NCBI GenBank assembly: GCA_035556195.1
Contig: DATMFK010000007.1
Location: 124,001-188,000, forward strand
DNA length: 64,000 bases
Direction of reading: 5' to 3'
From: G016756615 sp035556195
GTDB taxonomy: Bacteria > Pseudomonadota > Alphaproteobacteria > Rhizobiales > Rhizobiaceae
Both the position numbers and the translations under genes were made by a program. Under the pieces are notes generated by a model, which worked only from the letters and a program-made list of their open reading frames with translations, did no database searches and was not told the DNA's origin. Positions 53,963 to 62,082 of the stretch are shown piece after piece. The stretch's first letter is position 1; each line of letters begins with the position of its first letter.

Positions 53963-56900
53963 ATGCTAGGAAAGGTTAGACGCGGACTTATGGGTTCTAT
54001 TGATTCGGCTACACGGGCCAGCCTTGCGCCGCTAAGCACCGCACTTCTCGCCACAACAGCGCTAACAGCAGTCTTGGCAATGGGCGCGATCCCGGCGGCC
54101 GCGCAGCTTGCTTGGGACGGGACGAACACGACGTCCGGCGCAGATGGTGGGGCGGGCGCTTGGTCTGCCGGTCCGACCACCAACTGGGTGGATACGAACG
54201 GCATCAACGTCTCCTGGATCAACGGCGAAGACGCAGTGTTCGGCGATTTTCCGGGCAGTTCGGGCGCGGTAAACGTCGTCGGCACCGTCGAGGCGAGTTC
54301 CCTGAGATTTAACCGCACCGATTTCCCAATCTATAGCCTCTACGGTGGTGGAACCGTGGTCGGTGTCGGGGCCGGCGGCACCGAGCTTTTCGCCAATGGC
54401 TCGCTTGACCTCTCTACGAACCTGGCGGGCGGCGACTGGATCAAGACTGGAACGGGCAACATCCGTTTCCTTTCCGCCAATAGCTATACCGGCGTGACCT
54501 ACATCAACGAGGGCGCCATCGCCATCAGTCATGCGAATTCCCTCGGAACCGCCGATGGCGGCACTGTCGTCGCATCCGGGGCTGCGCTTATCCTAAATGG
54601 AAATCTCACCGTAGCCGATGAAGCGTTGACCATAGCTGGCAATGGCTTTGGTAGCGGTGCCCTAACGAATAATTACTCCGACGCCGTCTATGGCGGCTCG
54701 ATCACGCTCTCAGACGATGCCACGATCGGCGCCTCCGGCAGCGGGAAAAGCCTGGCTGTTACGGGAGCGGTCGCAACCGCAGGTCATGCACTCACCTTCG
54801 ACGTGGGGGCAGGTGCGAATGGATCCATTTCGAGCATCGTTTCCGGTTCGGGCGCGCTGAGGAAAATCGGTGCCGGCACGCTGACGCTGTCGGGCGCCAA
54901 CAGCTTTACGGGAGTCACGACCGTATCGGGTGGCACGCTTGCCGTGAACGGATCGCTGGGCGGCGATCTTTTGACCGTGCAGAATGGCGCAACCCTCGGA
55001 GGCACCGGCACCGTCGGCACAACCACGGTGGAAAGCGGCGGCACGCTTGCGCCGGGCAATTCGATCGGTACGCTTAATGTCGACGGTGATCTGACGTTCA
55101 GACAGGGCAGCCGGCTCATCTATGAGGCCGGTGCGCCAGGACCCGACTTTTCCACGGCGGGTACGGCAGACAGCGTGTCGGTCAACGGCAATCTGGTATT
55201 GGAGGGCGCGAGTTTCGACGTTATCGACGGCGGTGATTTCGGACCGGGCCTTTATAGGATGTTCGACTATACGGGCACGCTGACGATGGCCAATGGCGGG
55301 CTGTGGTCCGATACGCGGCCAGCGGACTCCACGCTCATCATCCAGTTCCTGACCGGTCAGAAACAGATCAACCTGATCAACACCGGCGCTTCGACGCTCG
55401 ATTTCTGGAACGCCAACGGGCAGGCCTCGTCCACGCAGATGGGAGGCGGCTCCGGCACCTGGTCCAATACGTCGCCGGTGTGGACTGACGAGAATGGTAC
55501 CTTCACCGGTGCGATGACGCCGCAACCCGGCTTCGCCATCTTCGGCGGCGACGCCGGGATGGTCACTCTGGATGACGGAGCAGGTTCGGTCGAAGCGACG
55601 GGTCTGCAATTCGCTTCCGACGGTTACCAGTTGCAGGGCGACACGCTGACGCTTGTCGCAGATGGCGATCATCCTGCGCCCATCGAAATCCGAGTCGGCG
55701 ACGGTAGCGCGGCAAGCGCCTCCTACGTGGCCAGGATCGACAATGTCATCGCCGGCAATGACGGGCTGAACAAGAGCGGCGACGGCAAGCTCGTCCTTGC
55801 GGGCACCAACACCTATTCGGGAGGCACCACGTTTTCGGCCGGCACGCTGTCGGCGACATCGGACGCGAACCTCGGCGACGTCAATGGCGGTCTGACCTTC
55901 GATGGCGGCGCGCTGCAGTTCGGTTCGTCGTTCGATCTGGAGACCTCACGCGCGATCACGCTCGGGGCCGGCGGCGGCACCATTGACACCAATGGCTTCG
56001 ATACGACGGTGCGCCGCGACATCACTGGGGGCGGGGACCTGACGAAAACCGGCGCGGGTACGCTGACACTTGCGGGAATGAACAACTATACCGGCAAGAC
56101 CACGATCGATGCCGGCGGAACGCTCGCACTTGCCGGGCAGGGCCGGATCAACGCATCGAGCGGTGTCGTGGCGAATGGCACGCTGGATGTCTCCGCGGCC
56201 GCTTCGGCGCAGGTCAAGTCGTTGACGGGCAGCGGTTCGGTCGCACTCGGCGCCAATTCGCTTCTCATCACCGGCGCATCGGGCACCTTCTCGGGCGTCA
56301 TCGCGGGTGACGGCGGCTTGGGCGTCAATGCCGGTACGCAGGTTTTGACCGGTGCGAACACCTTCCTCGGTGGTCTCGGTATTTCCGGAGGCGCGCAGGT
56401 GCGCATCGGCGATGGCGGTACTTCGGGTTCCATCGTGGCCGACGTGAACAACTGGGGCAGCCTGGTCTTCGATCGTTCCGATGCGTCGACCTATGCCGGC
56501 ACGATCACCGGCCCCGGCACACTCGGCGTCACGGGTGGCGGCAAGCTGACCCTGACCGGCAACAGCAGCTTCAGCGGCGGCACCACGATCGCCAATTCCG
56601 CGCTGGCCGTTGGCAATGGCGGAAACGGCGGACGCCTCGGCTACGGCGACACCGTTATGTCGGGGAACGCGTCGCTGATCTTCGATCGAGGCGACAGCTA
56701 CACCTATTCCGGCGCGATAGCGGGGACCGGCGACCTCATGCAGAACGGCGGAGGCGTCACCGTCCTTGCAGGGGACCTCTCGGGCTTCACCGGGCAGACG
56801 ACGGTTTCCGCCGGCATGTTGCGGCTGGAGACCCTCCCGGGCGGCGATATCGACATTCAGGACCAGGGCACTGCGGATTTCGCTTCGGCGGCCGATGTCT

Positions 56901-58651
56901 CCTATGACGGGTCGATCACCGGGCGTGGCTTGCTGCTTAAGTCCGAGGCTTCGACCCTGACGCTGACCGGCGACAATACGGCCTTTGCAGGGACCACGCG
57001 GGTCGACGGGGGTGCCCTTGTCGTCAAGGGCGCCTTTGGTGGCGCATTCAGCGTGGAAGACAACGGCGTGCTCATGGCAGACGGTACGATGAGCGGAGCA
57101 TTGGACGTGAAGTCCGGCGGCCTGCTCGGCGGCACGGGTACGCTCGGTTCAACGACAATCGACGCGGGCGGAATACACGCACCGGGCCATTCCCCCGGCA
57201 CGCAGACGATCAATGGTGACTATGCCAACCACGGCACTCTTCTGGTCGATGTAACCCCGGACACGTCCGACAGGCTCGTCGTCAACGGAGCGGTTGACAT
57301 CACCGGCGCGACGCTCGCCCTGATGCTGTCGCCGGCGACGGCAACCGACTGGAATCCGCTGAACGGTTCCTACATTCTCATCGCGAACGACGGCACGGAC
57401 CAGGTGACAGGCTTCTTCGATCCGGTGACCAAGAATTTGGTCTTCCTCGAGGAGTCCCTCGACTATGGCGGCGGCGATGGCAACGACGTGACCCTGCAGC
57501 TCGCGCGTAACGACATCGGCTTTGCCGATGTGGCCGAGACTGCCAACCAGCGCGCCACCGCCGGTGCCATCGCATCGCTGCCGGCCGGCAACGCGGTGTG
57601 GAACGCCATTGCGTTGCAGACCGACGATGCTTCGGCGCGTGCCGCCTTCAATGCGCTTTCCGGTGAAGTGCACGCCTCGGTGAAATCGGCACTGATCGAC
57701 GATAGTCACTATCTGCGCGATGCCGCCAATGAACGTTTGCGCACCGCATTCGGCGATGTGGGGGCGGTACAGATCCCGGTTCTGGCTTATGGCGAAGACG
57801 GTCCGAAGCTGGCACCGGCTTCGACCGACCGATTCGCATCTTGGGGGCAGGCCTTCGGTTCGTGGGGTTCGTTCGACGGCAATGGCAATGCCGCTGGCGC
57901 CGACACGTCGACGGGCGGTCTGATTACCGGCTTCGACGCCGCCATCGGCGATCATTCCCGCCTCGGCCTTGTCGCCGGATACAGTCATCTGAGCATGCAT
58001 TCCGACGAGCGCAGCTCCTCGGCTTCGGCGGAGAACTGGCACCTCGGCGTTTACGGCGGCACGCAATGGGACAATCTCGCCCTGCGCGCCGGTGCAGCCT
58101 ATACGTGGAGCGACATCGACACGAACCGCTCGGTCGGCGTTCCGGGCGTGGCAGGCTCCTATGACGGGAGCTACGATGCCGGTACCTTCCAGGCCTTCGG
58201 TGAACTCGCCTACCGCATCCACACGGCCGTCGCCGCCTTCGAGCCCTTCGTCAACCTCGCTCATGTGAACCTGCACACGGGTGGATTCAACGAGAACGGA
58301 GGTGCGGCAGCACTCTCGGCCGATGGCCAGTCCACCGATACGACGTTCACGACGATCGGGCTTCGTGCGTCGAGCGACTTCGTTCTCGGCGGAATCAATG
58401 CCACAGCACGTGGCATGATCGGCTGGCGCCATGCCTATGGCGATACGGAGCCAACAGCATCCCTGTCGTTCGCAGGCTCCGACACGTTTTCTGTGACGGG
58501 CGTGCCGATCAGTGAGGATGCGGCCGTCATTGAGGCCGGCTTGGATTTCGACATAGCACCTAACGCCACCCTCGGTGCCGCATACCAGGGCCAGGTTGCA
58601 GATGACGCAATCCAGAACGGATTTAATGCCAGGCTCAACGTGAGGTTCTGA
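53963..58651 (+). CDS. Large type V autotransporter (PATR repeats, C-terminal beta-barrel)
   Basis: About 1562 residues if started at the ATG at 53963; ATG 53990 is also possible. A long signal peptide of autotransporter type ends near AIPAAAQ. The passenger is a beta-helix built from autotransporter-associated strand repeats such as GAGTLTLSGANSFTGVTTV, GDGKLVLAGTNTYSGGTTF and GAGTLTLAGMNNYTGKTTI. The autochaperone-like region (GDYANHGTLLVDV) is near 1090, and the 12-strand barrel domain runs from about 1300 to the terminal FNARLNVRF with final Phe. It exposes its passenger on the cell surface. The barrel resembles that of the convergent autotransporter at 62083. Passenger function is unknown. 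Confidence 0.92.
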   Translation: MLGKVRRGLMGSIDSATRASLAPLSTALLATTALTAVLAMGAIPAAAQLAWDGTNTTSGADGGAGAWSAGPTTNWVDTNGINVSWINGEDAVFGDFPGSSGAVNVVGTVEASSLRFNRTDFPIYSLYGGGTVVGVGAGGTELFANGSLDLSTNLAGGDWIKTGTGNIRFLSANSYTGVTYINEGAIAISHANSLGTADGGTVVASGAALILNGNLTVADEALTIAGNGFGSGALTNNYSDAVYGGSITLSDDATIGASGSGKSLAVTGAVATAGHALTFDVGAGANGSISSIVSGSGALRKIGAGTLTLSGANSFTGVTTVSGGTLAVNGSLGGDLLTVQNGATLGGTGTVGTTTVESGGTLAPGNSIGTLNVDGDLTFRQGSRLIYEAGAPGPDFSTAGTADSVSVNGNLVLEGASFDVIDGGDFGPGLYRMFDYTGTLTMANGGLWSDTRPADSTLIIQFLTGQKQINLINTGASTLDFWNANGQASSTQMGGGSGTWSNTSPVWTDENGTFTGAMTPQPGFAIFGGDAGMVTLDDGAGSVEATGLQFASDGYQLQGDTLTLVADGDHPAPIEIRVGDGSAASASYVARIDNVIAGNDGLNKSGDGKLVLAGTNTYSGGTTFSAGTLSATSDANLGDVNGGLTFDGGALQFGSSFDLETSRAITLGAGGGTIDTNGFDTTVRRDITGGGDLTKTGAGTLTLAGMNNYTGKTTIDAGGTLALAGQGRINASSGVVANGTLDVSAAASAQVKSLTGSGSVALGANSLLITGASGTFSGVIAGDGGLGVNAGTQVLTGANTFLGGLGISGGAQVRIGDGGTSGSIVADVNNWGSLVFDRSDASTYAGTITGPGTLGVTGGGKLTLTGNSSFSGGTTIANSALAVGNGGNGGRLGYGDTVMSGNASLIFDRGDSYTYSGAIAGTGDLMQNGGGVTVLAGDLSGFTGQTTVSAGMLRLETLPGGDIDIQDQGTADFASAADVSYDGSITGRGLLLKSEASTLTLTGDNTAFAGTTRVDGGALVVKGAFGGAFSVEDNGVLMADGTMSGALDVKSGGLLGGTGTLGSTTIDAGGIHAPGHSPGTQTINGDYANHGTLLVDVTPDTSDRLVVNGAVDITGATLALMLSPATATDWNPLNGSYILIANDGTDQVTGFFDPVTKNLVFLEESLDYGGGDGNDVTLQLARNDIGFADVAETANQRATAGAIASLPAGNAVWNAIALQTDDASARAAFNALSGEVHASVKSALIDDSHYLRDAANERLRTAFGDVGAVQIPVLAYGEDGPKLAPASTDRFASWGQAFGSWGSFDGNGNAAGADTSTGGLITGFDAAIGDHSRLGLVAGYSHLSMHSDERSSSASAENWHLGVYGGTQWDNLALRAGAAYTWSDIDTNRSVGVPGVAGSYDGSYDAGTFQAFGELAYRIHTAVAAFEPFVNLAHVNLHTGGFNENGGAAALSADGQSTDTTFTTIGLRASSDFVLGGINATARGMIGWRHAYGDTEPTASLSFAGSDTFSVTGVPISEDAAVIEAGLDFDIAPNATLGAAYQGQVADDAIQNGFNARLNVRF

Positions 58652-58922
58652 AACGCAAAGCCCCGGCCGCAAGAAGTGATGAAACGCGGCTAGGCTTCGC
58701 GGGAGTGCAAAGGGGCGGGGAGCAGACTGTCGGCTTTCGTTGTCTAAGTCACGAGAGCCGACCTCATCTGTACCGGTTAGGAATTCCGAACTCGGGCCAC
58801 AAGGGAAATTGCGTTGCATTCAGCCCTACATGACATCCTTCGTTGCCATTAGCTTGACCGCTCTTCGATCCGCTCCGGCAGGTCAATAATGATTGTCTCC
58901 GGTCGCCCTAGATGCAGGTAGC

Positions 58923-59048
58923 TTATAACCTGGAACTAGCGATGGTCAGTTCGAGCACGCGCTCTAGGTCGGCCCTCGGCACTCCGTTATCTTCGTACAT
59001 CGGTAGGATTGCTGCAAAAGGGTCTTCGTGAGCGCCGTTGATTGCCAT
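58923..59048 (-). CDS. Possible 41-residue small ORF, unidentified
   Basis: An ATG-to-stop frame encoding MAINGAHEDPFAAILPMYED, then NGVPRADLERVLELTIASSRL. The composition is protein-like and acidic, but no family is recognised and no strong ribosome site is seen. It lies between the autotransporter and the DUF1403 remnant and may be a fragment. Confidence 0.25.
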   Translation of the reverse strand: MAINGAHEDPFAAILPMYEDNGVPRADLERVLELTIASSRL

Positions 59049-59095
59049 GTTGCCGCGCGAGCTCCTTGCGGCGGCGCCGCAGCTGCGCGGCAAGG

Positions 59096-59212
59096 ACGCC
59101 GATCGAGGCGGCGAGCGACAGCTCGAGCCGGCGGCTGTTCGAGCGCCTGGTGAGCTTAAGCGCCGTGCGCGAGCTCACCGGCCGGCAGACCTTCCGGCTT
59201 TACGGGCTCTGA
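59096..59212 (+). pseudogene. DUF1403 family protein, C-terminal remnant
   Basis: The last 38 codons read SSSRRLFERLVSLSAV and RELTGRQTFRLYGL-stop, the usual end of DUF1403 proteins, which in rhizobia commonly precede scpB homologues. The stop is followed at once by ATGATG, and the ScpB-like gene comes next, so the ancestral gene order is preserved although the upstream 5' part is gone. Confidence 0.55.
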
Positions 59213-59740
59213 ATGATGGCCCCTGGCGCGCGCGATCTCCGGAAGCCTTCGATGCCGAGCTGGCCGATCTGCCGGCAGAGTTGCGCTGGCGCGAATGGAT
59301 GGGGCGGGTCGAGGCGGTCATCTTAGCCTCGCCCGAGCCGGTCGGCCGCGACGTGCTTGCCCGCGTCGTTGGGCGAGACTGCAATATCGATCTGATCATC
59401 GACGACATCCGCGACGAGCTGCGCGGCCGGCCCTACGAGGTGGTCGCCGTTGCCGGTGGCTGGCGGCACCGGACGAAAAAGGGCTTTGGTGATACGATCC
59501 GCGCCGCCACAGGGCTCGGGACTCAGCACTCCGCACTTCGCAGTCCGAAGCGCTGGTGCTGATGTGCATCGCCTATTTCCAGCCGATCACCCGCGGTGAG
59601 CTCGGGCAATTCTTCGGGGAGGAGGTCAGCCGCGACACGATCGGCCATCTGCGCGCGCTCGGCTTCATCGCCGCCGGCCCACGCAGCCCGCAGCCCGGCG
59701 CTCCCTACTTCGGCAAGGGATTTTTGAGGTCGTTGGCCTA
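59213..59740 (+). pseudogene. ScpB-like (SMC-associated) protein pseudogene
   Basis: A central frame reads FDAELADLPAELRWREWMG, then RVEAVILASPEPVGRDVLAR and VVAVAGGWRHRTKKGFG. This matches the first winged helix of ScpB-type proteins. The N-terminal start codons lie in another frame. Near 59520-59540 a second shift moves the sequence to LVLMCIAYFQPITRGELGQF and SRDTIGHLRALGFIAAGPRS, the second winged helix. Homology ends near GAPY. The SMC partner genes are absent. Accessory ScpB copies of this kind occur on rhizobial plasmids. Confidence 0.75.
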
Positions 59741-59878
59741 CACGTCCGAAGGACGCGAAACGGCTTCGAGCTGCGGCGTCGAACCACTTGGCCGGGCAGC
59801 CCGCCCCGTGTTCCCGCTTCTCCTAGCATCTCCTTGCCGTCCCACGCGCCATTCTTGACAATTCAACAGGTCCTGACG

Positions 59879-60862
59879 CTAGCCGAGTGACACTCTCTGG
59901 ACGCATTCCGCAAATTGGATCAGTGCTCGGCTTACTTGCTCTGGGCGCTCTTGCGGAGCCCAATGTCCGCAGTCAGGCAGAAAGATCGCTTCCATTAGAT
60001 CGGGAACGAGAGCAGGCATCGCGCTTATGATGTCACGCATCCCCGGGATACTAAGGCCGACATCCTGCTCCCCGACCATGTAAAGCGCGGGTGTCGCCAC
60101 GGTCATGCCCTCGAGCGATCGCTGCAAATGCCAGTTCGCATCGAGATTGCGATAATAGTTAAGTCCTCCCCGAAAGCCGCTGGCGCTATAGGCCTTGACG
60201 TAGACGTCAAGATCTGAGTCGGTGAGCCAACGAGGCGACCTGTCTGGCAGCGGGGCAAGAAGGCCGTCTTTCTTCGTGACCATGCCAAAAGGGTTCGGTG
60301 TGCCATCCCCTTCGACGCGCGCACCGGCATCCCGCGAAGCCGAGTAAAGGATCTTTCGCAGTGTTACCGCGATGTCCTTTTCGAACTCAGCTTCAGCGAT
60401 GCCGGGTTGCTGAAAATACAGCGTGTAGAGCAGGGCATCGGCCGTCTGGGGAAAAATTTGGGTTGGCGGGACTGGAGGACTGGACATCATCGGAACACCA
60501 ATTCCTACGACACCGCCAAAGCGGTCCGGCCGCAGGAGGGCCGCCTGCCACGCCACCGTGCTCCCCCAGTCGTTCCCAACAATGATGGCAGTCGAGGCGT
60601 TGAGCGCGTCCAGAATACCGATCATGTCTCCGACCAGATCTAAGAGAGTATAGCGGTCCGCCTCGGCCGGAGCCTCCGTCTCGCCATAGCCGCGCATGTC
60701 CGGAGCCACTGCGTGAAAGCCTGCCGCCGCCAGAGCTTCGATCTGATGGCGCCATGAATACGACGTTTCAGGAAAACCGTGTGCCAGCAACACAACCGGT
60801 CCTTCACCCTTTTCGAGAATATGCATCCGAAGCCCGTTGGCATTGATATGGCGAGAGCGCAT
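59879..60862 (-). CDS. Alpha/beta hydrolase, epoxide hydrolase-like
   Basis: 327 residues. The oxyanion motif HGFPETSYSWRHQ is near residue 29, the nucleophile elbow VGNDWGSTVAW near 97 with Asp (not Ser) at the nucleophile position, the acid in VGEQDVGLSIPG near 262 and the catalytic His in CGHWAPQERPEQ near 300. An Asp nucleophile followed by Trp is the mark of soluble epoxide hydrolases and dehalogenase-type relatives. It is divergent from an Rrf2 regulator with only 88 bases between them, implying joint regulation. The substrate is unknown. Confidence 0.93.
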   Translation of the reverse strand: MRSRHINANGLRMHILEKGEGPVVLLAHGFPETSYSWRHQIEALAAAGFHAVAPDMRGYGETEAPAEADRYTLLDLVGDMIGILDALNASTAIIVGNDWGSTVAWQAALLRPDRFGGVVGIGVPMMSSPPVPPTQIFPQTADALLYTLYFQQPGIAEAEFEKDIAVTLRKILYSASRDAGARVEGDGTPNPFGMVTKKDGLLAPLPDRSPRWLTDSDLDVYVKAYSASGFRGGLNYYRNLDANWHLQRSLEGMTVATPALYMVGEQDVGLSIPGMRDIISAMPALVPDLMEAIFLPDCGHWAPQERPEQVSRALIQFAECVQRVSLG

Positions 60863-60894
60863 GTGGCATTCCTCTGTCGTTTCGCAACCATGTA

Positions 60895-60945
60895 TGTTAC
60901 GGAATGGTATGAGTCAAAGGTTCTGCAACATCAACTGTTACGGAT
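60895..60945 (+). promoter_or_regulatory. Direct repeat TGTTACGGA in the hydrolase/Rrf2 divergent promoter
   Basis: TGTTACGGAA at 60895-60904 and TGTTACGGAT at 60936-60945 are 41 bases apart, about four helical turns, in the 88-base divergent spacer. They are candidate binding sites for the adjacent Rrf2 protein. Confidence 0.45.
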
Positions 60946-60950
60946 AACGC

Positions 60951-61367
60951 ATGCGAGATACGCGTCTCGCCCGCATGATGCATGTGCTCGTTCACATGCA
61001 TCTGCTCGGTGGCACTGAGACCTCGGAGACCATCGCGAAAATGCTCAACACCAACCCGGTTGTTGTGCGACGGACTATGGGACTACTCAAGGCAAAGGGG
61101 TTGGTCGGGTCCATCGGCGGGCGCAGTGGCGGATGGAGGTTGGAAAAACCCGCTGACGCTGTGACTGTGCGCGACGTCCAAGAGGCATTGCACGATCGGT
61201 CAGTATTCCACATCGCGATATCGGGGGACCACCCAAATTGTCCAGTCGAGCGCACGGTCAATCAACTGCTGCAGCACGCGATGGCCAAAGCGGAAGCCAC
61301 GCTGCTCGAACAGTTTGGTCATGTGACGGTGGCAGAACTTGCGTCGGCGGCTAGAGGACTGGGATGA
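60951..61367 (+). CDS. Rrf2 family transcriptional regulator
   Basis: 138 residues. The winged helix begins LARMMHVLVHMHLLGGTETS. The recognition helix is NPVVVRRTMGLLKAKGLV and the wing GGRSGGWRLEKPADAVTVRD, all typical of Rrf2. The region that holds three iron-sulfur Cys in IscR/NsrR has only one here (HPNCPVERT), so a cluster of the IscR kind is unlikely. This places it with small-molecule or single-thiol sensing members. It is divergent from the epoxide hydrolase gene, its likely target. Confidence 0.92.
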   Translation: MRDTRLARMMHVLVHMHLLGGTETSETIAKMLNTNPVVVRRTMGLLKAKGLVGSIGGRSGGWRLEKPADAVTVRDVQEALHDRSVFHIAISGDHPNCPVERTVNQLLQHAMAKAEATLLEQFGHVTVAELASAARGLG

Positions 61368-61673
61368 TAATTCTTTCACGTGTCGGTACCGCTCACGCGG
61401 TGCAGGGAGGGCCGAGGGGCGGGCGCAGTGCAGGCGAACGCTGAGCCGCTAGAGACGGGCATGTAACTCGTGGATGTGAAGTCAGGCGAAGTTGAGCACG
61501 CCGTCGCGGTCAATCGCGAGACCGCGAAAATCGATTGGTCTCAAGGCTAGCTATAGTCTAGGTACGGGCTATCGTGTGCTGCCGCCTCATCGAACGTCAG
61601 CTTCCGGACCCAGGTCGAAGGGGCAGAATCGACCCTTTCCTGACATCTACTCGTTCGTGCCAAACTGTCCGCT
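61368..61673. other. Gap without recognisable gene
   Basis: About 300 bases behind the Rrf2 gene. No coding frame of note and no clear terminator. Confidence 0.4.
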
Positions 61674-61973
61674 ATGAGTGATCGAAACGGCTGGCGACCG
61701 CTATCGGAACGCGAGAAGGCGCTTTTCGCGCATCTGCTCTCTGTCAATTTCGTTGGAAGAGACGCTCTCAACGATCAGTTGCAAGCGGCATTGGCCAGCC
61801 AAATCGACTCGGAAGGCAGCCTTGCGTTCCGAACTACCGGGCCATCAGCGTAGGTCAAACAGCGGGTTCCGGTCGAAGGCCGTTACAATGACGGGCCTCT
61901 CGATGCAGGCGGCGCGTCGGTTGAAGTCCTGCTCCACGTAGTCGATGGCAGGCTGACCGAGCTTCAGGTCTAA
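61674..61973 (+). pseudogene. Small DUF6984-like protein with an in-frame amber stop
   Basis: ATG 61674 opens MSDRNGWRPLSEREKALFAH and LLSVNFVGRDALNDQLQ, running 59 codons to TAG at 61851-61853. The same frame continues without shift as VKQRVPVEGRYNDGPLD and VEVLLHVVDGRLTELQV to TAA at 61971. Both halves fit one small domain family (about 100 residues, ending VLLHVVDGxLxELE). The stop is the only lesion, so this is either a very recent pseudogene or a truncated form still translated. Confidence 0.6.
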
Positions 61974-62082
61974 AAGGTAGACGGCAGCACAATCCTCATC
62001 GGCCCATTTGAGATCGATCTCACCAGTATAGAAGTCTGAGCCGCGTAACGTCCGCTCGCGACCCGAAGCTGACCTGTCCTCG

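Noticed and set aside
57149..58819. A 556-codon minus-strand open frame
   Set aside because: It lies opposite the autotransporter barrel, which has an intact domain and terminal Phe; no independent feature.
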